DNA from: Actinomycetota bacterium
GTDB taxonomy: Bacteria > Actinomycetota > Actinomycetes > S36-B12 > CAIYMF01
Direction: 5' to 3'
DNA length: 64,000 nucleotides
Assembly: GCA_026393115.1 (NCBI GenBank)
Contig: JAPLAU010000032.1
Span: forward strand, 1-64,000
Part shown: positions 56,164 through 64,000 of the stretch, in pieces
Numbering within the stretch: the stretch's first letter is position 1
Layout: every line of letters starts with the position of its first letter
Position numbers and translations under genes: made by a program
Notes under the pieces: model-generated
Told to the model about the DNA's origin: nothing
What the model saw: the letters and a program-made list of their open reading frames with translations, nothing else
The model's database searches: none

Positions 56164-56939
56164 CGTCCTCTACGCCGGGCGGCGTACCAGGCCAGCCCGA
56201 GCGCGACGGCGCCGACGGCGCTGACAGCGGCCGCCTTTGCCTCGGGTGTTGACAGTGCCGAACGCATGGCGACGGGTTTGGCGAAATCGCGAATGGGCCA
56301 CTGACGTTCGGTCGCGATACGTCGAAGTTCGGCATCAGGATTGACTGCCACGGGGTAGCCGACGAGGTCAAGCATCGGTAGGTCGGTATGCGAGTCGGTG
56401 TAGGCGTAACACTCGGCAAGGTCGTATCCGCGCGCGGCTGCGAGGTCGCGCATGGCATCGGCCTTGCCCTCGCCGTACGCGTAGAAAAGAATCTCGCCGG
56501 TGTACTCGCCGTCGACCACTTCCATTTGAGTTCCAATGGCCAAATCGACGCCGAGGCGGGCGCCAATCGGTTCGACTACCTCGGTTCCGCTCGACGAAAT
56601 GATGATGACTTCGCGGCCCGCTGCGCGGTGTTGCTCGATGAGTTCGAGAGCCTCGTTGTAAATGGTGGGCTCGACGATGTCGTCGAGGGTTTCATTCACG
56701 ATGGAACGCACGGTTTCAACTTGCCAGCCGCGGCAGAGAGCGCTGAGGTAGACGCGCATCTGGTCCATCTGGTCGTGATCAGCGCCGCTGACGAGATACA
56801 CGAACTGGGCGTAGCCGCTGCGCAGTACGTCGGCTCGGCTAATGAGACCGCCGTCGTAGAAAGGCTTGGCGAACATCAGCGAGCTTGATTTGGCGAGGAT
56901 GGTCTTGTCGAGGTCGAAGAATGCAGCGGAACCGGCCAT
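56160..56939 (-). CDS. HAD-superfamily hydrolase, SerB-like (subfamily IB)
   Basis: A 259-residue phosphatase. Motif I is FFDLDKT (nucleophile Asp), motif II IIISSSGTE, Lys in GEGKADAMRDLA, and motif III YTDSHTDLPML. A hydrophobic C-terminal segment (AVSAVGAVALGLAWYAA) suggests membrane association. It corresponds to Rv3661, next to ssd. The substrate is unknown; phosphoserine or a membrane phospholipid head group are possibilities. ATG 56939 begins directly before motif I; the upstream extension has no similarity. Confidence 0.85.
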   Translation of the reverse strand: MAGSAAFFDLDKTILAKSSSLMFAKPFYDGGLISRADVLRSGYAQFVYLVSGADHDQMDQMRVYLSALCRGWQVETVRSIVNETLDDIVEPTIYNEALELIEQHRAAGREVIIISSSGTEVVEPIGARLGVDLAIGTQMEVVDGEYTGEILFYAYGEGKADAMRDLAAARGYDLAECYAYTDSHTDLPMLDLVGYPVAVNPDAELRRIATERQWPIRDFAKPVAMRSALSTPEAKAAAVSAVGAVALGLAWYAARRRGR

Positions 56940-57061
56940 GGTCTGAGGATAGGTCGCTCGTGGGAAGTCTGCCGGAATCCACAGGGCCGGTGGTGCAGAT
57001 GTTGTCCACAGAATGGCGTGAGGTGCCGTTGCGGGGTGGGTGGCAGGTCGACCATCGACAC

Positions 57062-58174
57062 ATGTGGCGACCACCTTCCAAGACCGTTGACGCCGTCTCA
57101 ACCGCCAGTGCGCGGCCGCTTGTGATTACGGCAGATCCCGACCTCCTCGATGAAGTGCTGCGACTGGCGGCCGCGGCAGGCGTTGAAGTTGAGGTGGCGG
57201 CGCACGCGCAGGCGGCTCAGCGGTCGTGGCGTCGTGCTTCAGCTGTGGTGATTGGCGACGATCTGGTCGATCAGGTGATCTCGGCTGAGCTCAGCCGACG
57301 CCCCAATGTGGTGTTGGCGTGCCTCGTGCCTTCTGGTGACGAGCCTGAAGGTGTTCTGTGGCGCAAGGCGGTCGCTGTCGGTGTCGAACATGTCGTGTCA
57401 CTGCCCGAAGGTGAGGCGTGGCTCGTGTCGCGGTTGGGCGAGTCCCTCGATTCGCTGCATCGAGAAGCCCGAGTCATTGCGTTCATCGGTGGCCGGGGTG
57501 GGGTCGGGGTCAGCACTCTCGCAGCGGCCGTGGCGTTGCGCGCTGCGAACCGTGGTGTGCAGGTGGCGCTCATTGACTGCGATTCCTTCGGTGGTGGCCT
57601 TGATCTCGTGCTCGGGATGGAAGACGTGGGCGGCGTGCGTTGGCCTGATCTGAGTCAGACCGCCGGACGTGTCTCGTCGCGCTCGCTTGCCGATGCGCTT
57701 CCGCGAAGCGGGTGTCTTTCGCTGTTGTCGTGGGACCGCGGCGTTGCCGTCGATCTCACGACAGCGGCCGTGGCCTCGGTGCTCGATTCGGCCGCTCGAG
57801 GATTCGAGTTGGTCGTGATCGACCTGCCTCGTGCGAGTGACGAAACAACAAGTGAAGCGCTGCGACGCGCGCACGAGGTGTTCCTCGTCGTTCCTCGAGA
57901 AATACGCGCATTGGCGGCATCCCAGCGGGTCCTCGCGTTGCTCACTCCGCACGCGGCCACCGTGTCGGTCATTACACGCGGGCCGAGTCCGTGCGCTCTT
58001 GATCCTGAGTCGGTGGCTCGCTCGCTCGGTGTCACAGTGATCGCCGATGTCGGCTCTGAATCGCGAATCGCGGCGGCGGTCGAACGGGGCGAACTCGTGG
58101 TCGACCGTGGAGCACTGATGAGGGTGGCCGACACGGTACTCGCAACGGTCGGGCAAGGTCAGGCGGCGGCGTGA
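57062..58174 (+). CDS. ssd: Septum-site-determining/CpaE-like protein of the Tad locus
   Basis: A 370-residue MinD/ParA-like protein with an N-terminal receiver-like region (PLVITADPDLLDEVLRLAAA) and a C-terminal ATPase-like domain. Its Walker A is deviant (GGRGGVGVSTLAA), with Val in place of the second Lys, as in mycobacterial Ssd (Rv3660c); ATP hydrolysis may be weak. In Tad systems CpaE positions the pilus machine at the cell pole or septum. The start is uncertain: ATG 57062 is the nearest Met before the conserved part but lacks a ribosome site. The stop overlaps tadA by 4 nt. Confidence 0.8.
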   Translation: MWRPPSKTVDAVSTASARPLVITADPDLLDEVLRLAAAAGVEVEVAAHAQAAQRSWRRASAVVIGDDLVDQVISAELSRRPNVVLACLVPSGDEPEGVLWRKAVAVGVEHVVSLPEGEAWLVSRLGESLDSLHREARVIAFIGGRGGVGVSTLAAAVALRAANRGVQVALIDCDSFGGGLDLVLGMEDVGGVRWPDLSQTAGRVSSRSLADALPRSGCLSLLSWDRGVAVDLTTAAVASVLDSAARGFELVVIDLPRASDETTSEALRRAHEVFLVVPREIRALAASQRVLALLTPHAATVSVITRGPSPCALDPESVARSLGVTVIADVGSESRIAAAVERGELVVDRGALMRVADTVLATVGQGQAAA

Positions 58175-59337
58175 GTGTCGACGAGCAGTTGCTCGACAAA
58201 GTTCGGGCGCGGTTGATCGCTGTTGGCGCTGAGCCGGTGCCGGTGCACGTTGCTGCGGCCTTGCGCGATGAGGGAGTGGTGCTCGGTGACGCGGCGATGC
58301 TGGCCGTGGTTGATTCGCTGGCCTCCGAGTTGCGTGGTGCGGGTCCGCTCGACGAGTTGCTCTCACTTCCCGGAGTCACCGATGTGTTGGTGAACGGACA
58401 TCGCGAGGTGTGGATTGATCGGGGAGGTGGACTCGAACTCACTCCCATTCGCTTTCGTGATGACCGCGCGGTGCGACATCTGGCTCAACGGCTGGCTGCG
58501 GCAACGGGGCGACGACTCGACGACTCAAGTCCGTACGTTGATGCGCGAATGCGCGACGGAACGCGACTGCATGCGGTTCTCGCACCTGTGGCAACTGACG
58601 GAACCTGTATCTCGTTGCGTATCCCGCGCACTGCGGGGTTCAGTCTTGCCGAGTTGCAGGCGCTGGGGTTGGTTGATGGGCGCGGGCAGCGGTGGCTCGC
58701 GGCGCTCGTGCAGTCACGGCTGTCGTTCGTGGTGTCGGGAGGCACTGGTTCGGGTAAGACCACGCTCCTCGGATCCCTGCTATCGCTCGTCGACCCACGC
58801 CATCGCATCGTTGTTGTCGAAGACTCCAGCGAACTTACGCCCCAGCACCCGCACGTCATTCGACTTGAGGCGCGTCCGCCAAACCTCGAGGGTTCAGGCG
58901 CCATCGTCTTGCGCGACTTGGTGCGCCAGGCATTGCGCATGCGCCCCGACCGACTCGTTGTAGGCGAGGTGCGAGGTGCCGAGGTGGTCGACCTGCTGGC
59001 AGCACTCAATACCGGGCACGAGGGTGGCTGCGGAACGGTGCATGCGAACTCGGCAGACGACGTGCCCGCTCGCCTTGAAGCGCTGGCACTCGCAGCGGGG
59101 CTTCCACGCGACGCCTTGCACGCGCAAGTTGCGGCCGGCCTCGATGCGGTGGTGCACCTACATCGCGATCGCGATGGGGCTCGCCGACTCCAGTGCGTTG
59201 CAGAATTGGTGCGCGAGGAAGGCCGCGTCGCGTGTGTTCCTGCCCTCACGCGTCACGAGGGTCGCTGGGTGCAAGGGGCAGCCCATGAGTCCCTTGCTGC
59301 CCGAATCGGCCTTGATGCAGTCGGGGATGCTGCGTGA
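58171..59337 (+). CDS. tadA: Tad pilus assembly ATPase TadA/CpaF
   Basis: A 388-residue secretion ATPase with an N-terminal helical domain (MLAVVDSLASELRGAGPLDE), LPGVTDVLVNGHREVWID, Walker A GGTGSGKTT, Asp box VVVEDSSEL, Walker B-like VGEVRGAEVVDLL and His box GTVHAN. A hexamer would power pilin extrusion. GTG 58171 overlaps ssd and the 3' end overlaps tadB by 4 nt, giving one transcript ssd-tadA-tadB-tadC. Confidence 0.92.
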   Translation: MSVDEQLLDKVRARLIAVGAEPVPVHVAAALRDEGVVLGDAAMLAVVDSLASELRGAGPLDELLSLPGVTDVLVNGHREVWIDRGGGLELTPIRFRDDRAVRHLAQRLAAATGRRLDDSSPYVDARMRDGTRLHAVLAPVATDGTCISLRIPRTAGFSLAELQALGLVDGRGQRWLAALVQSRLSFVVSGGTGSGKTTLLGSLLSLVDPRHRIVVVEDSSELTPQHPHVIRLEARPPNLEGSGAIVLRDLVRQALRMRPDRLVVGEVRGAEVVDLLAALNTGHEGGCGTVHANSADDVPARLEALALAAGLPRDALHAQVAAGLDAVVHLHRDRDGARRLQCVAELVREEGRVACVPALTRHEGRWVQGAAHESLAARIGLDAVGDAA

Positions 59338-60032
59338 GCGTGTTCGTGGCACTGTCGGTGGCAGCAGTGGTGGTGTTGCTGGTCCCGAGGCCGGTGCGCC
59401 GACGTTCGCGACTGGCTCTTCCCCTCGTCCGCCTCATTCCGGCGAGAAATCCGTTGACTCGGTCACGCGCGCGCGCACTGCGCCGTCGCCAGGCGGTGAG
59501 TTGGGTCGATGGTGTTGTGGCCGAATTGCGGGCCGGTCGACCGGCCCGGCTTGCATTGACCGAGCAGCCTGACGCCCCGTGTCACCGCGCGGTGGCGGCT
59601 GTGCGACTTGGCGGTGATGTTGTCGAGGCGCTCCATGCTGATGCGCGCGAGCAGGAACTTGCCCTGTTCGCGCATGTGGCCGCATGCTGGTCCGTTGCTG
59701 AGTCTTCCGGCGCAGGACTCGTTGCGGCGCTTGAGCAAGTCGTCGCTTCCGCTCGAGCCGATGAAGAGATCCGAGCCGAGATCTCCGCTCAACTTGCCGC
59801 TCCGCGGGCCACGGCTCGGATGCTGGCCGTCCTGCCAGTGTTTGGTCTCGTTCTTGGTAGTTCCATTGGGGCATCACCCGTGGCCTGGCTCGTGGCCTCG
59901 CCGATTGGGTGGGCCGTTCTCGCAGTAGGTCTCGTTGAGATTGCGGCGGGGTTGTGGTGGACCGGGCGCATGGTGGCGTCGATCGAAGTCGACCTTGCCG
60001 GCTCCCGACCTCAGCGCAGGCGGGCGCGATGA
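59334..60032 (+). CDS. tadB: Tad platform protein TadB
   Basis: A 232-residue membrane protein. It has a hydrophobic N-terminus, a cytoplasmic GspF-like domain (WVDGVVAELRAGRPARLAL ... GAGLVAALEQVVASARADEE) and two C-terminal membrane segments. It pairs with TadC to form the inner-membrane platform on TadA. It is coupled on both sides by 4-nt overlaps. Weak sequence conservation is usual in this family; the assignment relies on position and the T2SSF pattern. Confidence 0.82.
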   Translation: MSVFVALSVAAVVVLLVPRPVRRRSRLALPLVRLIPARNPLTRSRARALRRRQAVSWVDGVVAELRAGRPARLALTEQPDAPCHRAVAAVRLGGDVVEALHADAREQELALFAHVAACWSVAESSGAGLVAALEQVVASARADEEIRAEISAQLAAPRATARMLAVLPVFGLVLGSSIGASPVAWLVASPIGWAVLAVGLVEIAAGLWWTGRMVASIEVDLAGSRPQRRRAR

Positions 60033-60757
60033 GCGCCGTTGTTGCAATCGTGGTCGGCTTCGTCGTTGCGGTGTTGATTCCGCGTACTCCCTCGGTGGCC
60101 GGCAGGGTTCCCACGCTCGTTCCCGCACCCCCGCCCCGAGTGAAGGGTTCGTCGTCGGCCGGAACCTGGCTGGCATCGATCTCTCTCGGCGTAGCAGTCG
60201 CCGTGGTTGCGGGAGGGTTCGTCGGTGCCGTCATGGGGGTGCTTGCGATTCCAGTCAGCGTTGCGATCATCCGCCGGTTGAGCTCGCCTAGTCAGAGAGC
60301 GCACGAACTGGCACTCGGTCGTCAATCGCCACTCGCGTGCGATCTCATGGCTGCCGTTCTCGCGTCCGGAGCTGACCCTGTTTCGTCTTTGGGTGCAGTG
60401 GCCAGAGCGGTGGGAGACCCTCTTGGTGGTGTTCTTCTCGACGTGCAGGCGCGCCTTGTGCTGGGCGCCGATACTCGATCTGCGTGGTCAGCTGTCGCCG
60501 CGAACGATGGCCTTGCCGTCATTGCCAATGCCATGGTGCGCGCCAGCGAATCTGGTGCACCGCTCGCCGATGCGTTACGTCGCGCGGCGAGTGATCTGCG
60601 GCTTTCTCGTCGGGCGCAGTTGCTGGCGCGGGCTCGCGTCTTAGGCGTTCGGGCGGTACTGCCGCTTGGGCTCTGCTTTCTGCCGGCCTTCGTTCTTCTG
60701 GGCGTGGTGCCAGTCGTGGTGTCACTTATTTCCCAGGTGTTGGTGGTCGGTCGATGA
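60029..60757 (+). CDS. tadC: Tad platform protein TadC
   Basis: A 242-residue membrane protein starting at ATG 60029 (ATGA overlap with tadB). It has two N-terminal membrane segments, a cytoplasmic T2SSF domain (DLMAAVLASGADPVSSLGAV ... RASESGAPLADALRRAASDL) and a hydrophobic C-terminus with LPLGLCFLPAFVLLGVVPVV, the typical TadC end. It is the last gene before the structured leader of the pilin gene. Confidence 0.85.
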   Translation: MSAVVAIVVGFVVAVLIPRTPSVAGRVPTLVPAPPPRVKGSSSAGTWLASISLGVAVAVVAGGFVGAVMGVLAIPVSVAIIRRLSSPSQRAHELALGRQSPLACDLMAAVLASGADPVSSLGAVARAVGDPLGGVLLDVQARLVLGADTRSAWSAVAANDGLAVIANAMVRASESGAPLADALRRAASDLRLSRRAQLLARARVLGVRAVLPLGLCFLPAFVLLGVVPVVVSLISQVLVVGR

Positions 60758-60840
60758 GGGCGGTGATCCACAGCATGGTTTCGTCCGGCGAGATCCACAG
60801 ATCGGCTTCGGGGTCACTTTCGGGGTGCTCGGCTCGCGCA

Positions 60841-60893
60841 GTCTGGGCACGTCATCCCGACGGGATGTCCGTGCCGGCCGTCGCCGGCCAGAC
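60841..60893 (+). promoter_or_regulatory. Structured leader before the pilin gene (three-way-junction-like)
   Basis: GTCTG(G) at 60841 pairs with CAGAC at 60889-60893. The outer stem encloses CATCCCG-a-CGGGATG (60853-60867) and GCCGGC-cgtc-GCCGGC (60873-60888). The fold ends 14 nt before the pilin ATG, just ahead of its GGGAG ribosome site. The 150-bp gap holds nothing else. It could be the end of the tadC transcript, a 5' stabiliser of the pilin mRNA or a control element. It does not match the conserved core of the c-di-GMP-I riboswitch that I know. Confidence 0.55.
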
Positions 60894-60907
60894 GTGGGAG
60901 ATTCCAG

Positions 60908-61102
60908 ATGACTCGAATTCGACGCCGCATGGTTCGCATTGCCAATTCCGACGCGGGTATGACCACCGCCGAGTACGCCATCGGCACGGTGGCTGCCGCT
61001 GGCTTCGGGGGTTTGTTGTACAAGGTGCTCACATCAGAAGCAACGCTGCAACTGCTGTCGCAGCTCGTTGCGCAGGCGTTCTCATGGGCCTTCGGGCACT
61101 GA
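60908..61102 (+). CDS. Flp-type pilin (DUF4244/TadE-neighbour small pilin)
   Basis: A 64-residue precursor. A basic leader of 17 residues ends in Gly, followed by MTTAEYAIGT. The prepilin peptidase site is G17 with Glu at +5, then a hydrophobic helix, giving a mature pilin of 47 residues. This is the DUF4244 type (Rv3656c position) and the probable main subunit of the Tad fibre. It has a GGGAG ribosome site and a structured leader. Its 3' end overlaps the next gene by 19 nt. Confidence 0.85.
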   Translation: MTRIRRRMVRIANSDAGMTTAEYAIGTVAAAGFGGLLYKVLTSEATLQLLSQLVAQAFSWAFGH

Positions 61103-61497
61103 TCGCGGTCGTTGTGCGGGTCCGAACCCTCGGGCCCGCACGGCGGCGTCCGCGCGACGACGGCATGGTCACTCTCGAGGCAGCCTTCGCCGTGCTTTCC
61201 CTCACCGCCGTGGTGGTGTTGCTGAGTTCTCTCTTTGTGGTGCTCGCCGCCCAACTGCGCGTTAACGATGCGGCGCGGGTGGCGGCGCGGGCCGAGGCAG
61301 TTGGCAATCAAGACTCGGTAGGTCTGGCACTCGCCTCAGCACCACAAGCGCAGGTTGACATCGAGCGGGCCGATGGAACCGTTGTGGTCTCGGTGCGACA
61401 GGAAGTGGCGTTTCCATTCGTCGGACTGCCTCGCCTCGAGGTGCACTCCACGGCGCGCGTCATCGATGAGACGAGCGATCTGCTGGGCAGTCCATGA
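61084..61497 (+). CDS. TadE-like minor pilin
   Basis: A 137-residue protein with a basic leader, then DDG-MVTLEAAFAVL: the same prepilin-type cleavage Gly with Glu at +5 and a hydrophobic helix (about residues 29-55), followed by an extracellular domain. This is the TadE pseudopilin pattern (Rv3655c position). ATG 61084 overlaps the pilin gene by 19 nt. The stop overlaps the next gene by 4 nt (ATGA). Confidence 0.83.
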   Translation: MGLRALIAVVVRVRTLGPARRRPRDDGMVTLEAAFAVLSLTAVVVLLSSLFVVLAAQLRVNDAARVAARAEAVGNQDSVGLALASAPQAQVDIERADGTVVVSVRQEVAFPFVGLPRLEVHSTARVIDETSDLLGSP

Positions 61498-61880
61498 GTG
61501 ACCGAGTGAGTGACGAGTCGGGGGTCGCCACGGTGATGGCGGCGTCCCTAGCAGTGGTGTTGATGGCGATTGCAGGCGTCGTGGTGTCAGTCGGGCAGGT
61601 GGTGCTCACGCGGCAAATCGCAGCATCGGCCGCCGACCTCGCATCTTTGTCAGCTGCCTCGCGGCTGTTGGCCGGTGCCGCCGTTGACCGCGCCTGTGAG
61701 GCGGCGGCAGCAGTGACAACGACGCAAGGAGCCGAGGTTGTCCAGTGCATCGTCGAGGGCGAGGATGTGCGGGTTGAAGTGCGACGTGCTCCACCGCCGT
61801 GGCTGGTGCCGGTTGTCAGCGCCGCCGGATCACCCGACGGCGCGGTGCATGCCGATGCGCGTGCGGGGCCGCAGTGGTGA
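61494..61880 (+). CDS. TadG/Rv3654c-like secreted or membrane protein of the Tad locus
   Basis: A 128-residue protein with the segment ESGVATVMAASLAVVLMAIAG, a hydrophobic helix like TadE/TadG N-termini but without the +5 Glu, then QIAASAADLASLSAASRLL typical of Flp-helicase-neighbour proteins. It corresponds to the small proteins between tadE and the helicase in mycobacteria. It may be a minor component of the pilus. It ends directly at the stop of the convergent helicase gene. Confidence 0.8.
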   Translation: MSDRVSDESGVATVMAASLAVVLMAIAGVVVSVGQVVLTRQIAASAADLASLSAASRLLAGAAVDRACEAAAAVTTTQGAEVVQCIVEGEDVRVEVRRAPPPWLVPVVSAAGSPDGAVHADARAGPQW

Positions 61881-64000
61881 TTACGGCGCCGACTTCAACA
61901 TCACATCGAGCAGTCGTTGTGCGCCTGCCTTATCGAGTGGGTCGTTGCCGTTGCCGCACTTGGGCGATTGCACGCACGACGGGCAGCCGGCGGTGCATTC
62001 GCAGGCAGCGATCGCATCGCGGGTGGCAGTGAGCCACTCGCGCATCACGGTGAAGCCCCGTTCGGCGAATCCTGCCCCACCGGGGTAACCGTCGTGAACG
62101 ATCACCGTGGCCATCGACGTATCGGGGTGGTGTGCGGTTGAGAGGCCGCCGATATCCCAGCGATCGCAACCAGCGACGAGGGGGAGCAGCGCGATGGCAG
62201 CATGCTCGGCAGCGTGTGCTGCACCAGGCACGTCCTCGGGAGCAAGTTCGGCGGCGTCGAGCACCTGCTGTGGAAGTGTGAACCACACCGCTCGCGTTGC
62301 CAGAGTGCGCGCGGGGAGATCAAGTGGTGCGTCGCCGATCACTTCACCGCTGGGGTGACGTCGTCGCAGGTAACCAACGACTTGTGACGTCACTTCCGCT
62401 GCGCCGTAGGAAATGGCGACCGGCCCCCATGCGGTTGTGGCGAGCACCTCGCCAAGGCGTGTGTCGCTGAGTTCGCGCGCGTGCGTGGTGTAGTCGACGT
62501 TCTCGCGTACGGCATGTGCGACCGCCTCGTCGAGGTCAAGGTTGGTGATGACGTGTGTGAGTCCTTGATGCACGTACACGGCACCCGTGTGCACCTGCAT
62601 GTGGGAGGCGGCGGCATCGACGGTTCCGAGTACGCGACCGGTTACTTCCTCAACGATGCGTACGGGGCCTCCGCCGATTCCGCGCAGATCGGCGTAGTCG
62701 GTAGCGCGTTCGGTGCGGGTCCAGAACCATCCGGTGGTTCGTGCGCGCAGCCATCCGGTCTGTGTCAATTGCTCGACCACCGGTCGAGCGGCGGGTCCGA
62801 ACACTCCGCCGTCGGCGAAGTCGCTTTCAGTCAGAGGAATCTCCGCCGCCGCCGCTAGCAGGTGTGGTGCCATGACGTGGGTGTTGGCCGGATCGAACAC
62901 CGTTGCTTCGACGGGGGAGTCGAAAAGTGCCTCGGGGTGCGCCACGAGGTAGGTGTCGAGCGGATCATCGCGCGCGATGAGTACGGCGAGCGAGGGGTCT
63001 CCCGCGCGTCCGGCCCGTCCCATTTGTTGCCACCACGACGCACGAGTACCGGGCCAGCCGGCGGTGAGTACCGCGTCGAGTCCGTGCACGTCGATTCCGA
63101 GTTCGAGGGCCGAGGTCGTGGCGACCCCCAAGAGCGCACCCGATCGCAGGTCTGCTTCCAGTGCCCGCCTTTCCTCGGGTAGGTAGCCGCCGCGGTACGC
63201 GGCCACACGCTGTGGAAGTGAAGGGTCGATCGCCGCGAGCCATTCGCGGGCCATTCCAGCTACCGTCTCGGCGCCTCGACGCGAGCGCACAAATGCGAGA
63301 GTGCGGGTTCCGTTCACGACGAGATCGGTCAAGAGGTCGGCCGTCTCGCTCAGCACACTGCGCCGCACGGGCGCGCCGCCCTCGCCAACGAGGTCGTGCA
63401 GCAGGGGCGGTTCCCAGAGCAAGACGGTGGAGGGTCCGCGTGGAGAGGAGTCGGTCGTGACCTCGGTAACCGGCGCGCCGATGAGTCGCGAGGCTGAAAC
63501 CGCCGGGTCGGCCACCGTGGCTGAGGCGAGGATGAACACGGGGTCAGCACCGTAGGTATGGGCAACCCGCCGCAATCGTCGCAACACATTGCTGACATGA
63601 GCCCCGAAGAGTCCGCGGTAGGCGTGGCACTCGTCGACCACGACATAGCGCAGTGCACGTAGGAACGACGACCAACGCTCGTGGCCCGGAAGAAGTGAGT
63701 GGTGTAACAGGTCGGGATTGGTCAGCAAGTACTGCACGTGCTGACGAATCCAGGCACGCTCGTCGTCGGGAGTGTCACCGTCGTAGGTTGAGGAGCGCAA
63801 CGAGTCAATGCCGAGTCTGCGGAGTGCCTGCCCTTGGTCGTGAGCCAGTGCCTTGGTGGGCGAGAGGTAGAGCACGGTGGAACCGCGGCCGTTCGGTGCT
63901 GAACTCCCTTCGATCACCGCTGTGAGTGTCGGCAAGCCAAAAGCCAGCGATTTGCCGCTGGCCGTACCCGTCGCGACCACCACGTGTTGACCTGCGTGGG
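61881..64000 (-). CDS. DEAD/DEAH-box helicase with C-terminal Cys cluster (MrfA/YprA-like), cut by window edge
   Basis: The reading frame continues past the right edge; the first visible residues are HAGQHVVVATGTASGKS (motif I). Then come VDECHAYRG (motif II), SATVADP (motif III) and QQMGRAGRAGDPS (motif VI). A large C-terminal region ends in CECTAGCPSCVQSPKCG, the four-Cys metal site of MrfA/DUF1998-type DNA-repair helicases. At least 706 residues are present; the N-terminal end is missing. Position next to the Tad locus is as in mycobacteria (Rv3649). A 3'-5' DNA helicase in repair is likely. Confidence 0.9.
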   Translation of the reverse strand, partial: HAGQHVVVATGTASGKSLAFGLPTLTAVIEGSSAPNGRGSTVLYLSPTKALAHDQGQALRRLGIDSLRSSTYDGDTPDDERAWIRQHVQYLLTNPDLLHHSLLPGHERWSSFLRALRYVVVDECHAYRGLFGAHVSNVLRRLRRVAHTYGADPVFILASATVADPAVSASRLIGAPVTEVTTDSSPRGPSTVLLWEPPLLHDLVGEGGAPVRRSVLSETADLLTDLVVNGTRTLAFVRSRRGAETVAGMAREWLAAIDPSLPQRVAAYRGGYLPEERRALEADLRSGALLGVATTSALELGIDVHGLDAVLTAGWPGTRASWWQQMGRAGRAGDPSLAVLIARDDPLDTYLVAHPEALFDSPVEATVFDPANTHVMAPHLLAAAAEIPLTESDFADGGVFGPAARPVVEQLTQTGWLRARTTGWFWTRTERATDYADLRGIGGGPVRIVEEVTGRVLGTVDAAASHMQVHTGAVYVHQGLTHVITNLDLDEAVAHAVRENVDYTTHARELSDTRLGEVLATTAWGPVAISYGAAEVTSQVVGYLRRRHPSGEVIGDAPLDLPARTLATRAVWFTLPQQVLDAAELAPEDVPGAAHAAEHAAIALLPLVAGCDRWDIGGLSTAHHPDTSMATVIVHDGYPGGAGFAERGFTVMREWLTATRDAIAACECTAGCPSCVQSPKCGNGNDPLDKAGAQRLLDVMLKSAP

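Overview
This 64 kb window is high-GC chromosomal DNA of an actinomycete. The evidence is a WhiB regulator, an actinobacterial Crp, a Holin-X protein, many GTG starts and ATGA/GTGA stop-start overlaps. The right half shares gene content, and largely gene order, with the Mycobacterium tuberculosis region Rv3649-Rv3683: acs, alpha/beta hydrolase, CoA NUDIX, nth, crp, MBL hydrolase, RidA, two ArsA ATPases, whiB4, ponA2 and metallophosphoesterase, then the HAD, Ssd and Tad block. The organism is not Mycobacterium. Genus cannot be decided from the sequence; a free-living, probably aquatic or soil actinomycete is my inference.

Layout. 1-5.8 kb: the end of an IS30-like element, an orphan histidine kinase, an exported protein, a broken whiB relic, an SDR, xylose isomerase and a K+ channel. 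5.8-20 kb: a catabolic region. A TetR regulator with three visible operator-like palindromes sits between a class III aminotransferase and an acyl-CoA dehydrogenase/ADP-forming acyl-CoA synthetase pair. Next come a Rieske oxygenase, a cupin, a spermidine/putrescine-type ABC transporter (potCBD on minus, potA on plus) and a dimethylglycine/sarcosine dehydrogenase-like fusion. Together these suggest uptake and N-demethylation or deamination of a methylated amine or polyamine (inference). 20-29.4 kb: a GAF-GGDEF-EAL protein with a degenerate GGDEF, a LytR_C protein, a four-unit palindromic repeat array, tRNA-Ser with a duplicated 3' end, SRP RNA, dnaX, recR, a nuclease-like gene bracketed by two 116-bp palindromic repeats, lysC and asd. 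29.4-36.5 kb: an MFS exporter and a surface-polysaccharide cluster (two glycosyltransferases, nucleotide-sugar dehydrogenase, Wzm/Wzt-type ABC exporter), then tRNA-Pro. 36.6-56.9 kb: cell-wall, redox, DNA-repair and acetate genes in the mycobacterial-like block, including a small coiled-coil protein carrying the c-di-GMP-binding signature of RsiG. 57-62 kb: a compact Tad (Flp) pilus locus with a strongly structured leader before the pilin gene. 62-64 kb: a DEAD/DEAH helicase running off the right edge.

Most notable for follow-up: the RsiG-like protein and other traces of c-di-GMP signalling (active EAL, EAL relic); the nuclease gene plus 116-bp repeat unit; the four-palindrome array beside tRNA-Ser; and a Fic-fold protein that keeps its inhibitory motif but has lost its catalytic residues. 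The genome is compact, and four convergent gene pairs overlap by exactly 4 nt at their stop codons.
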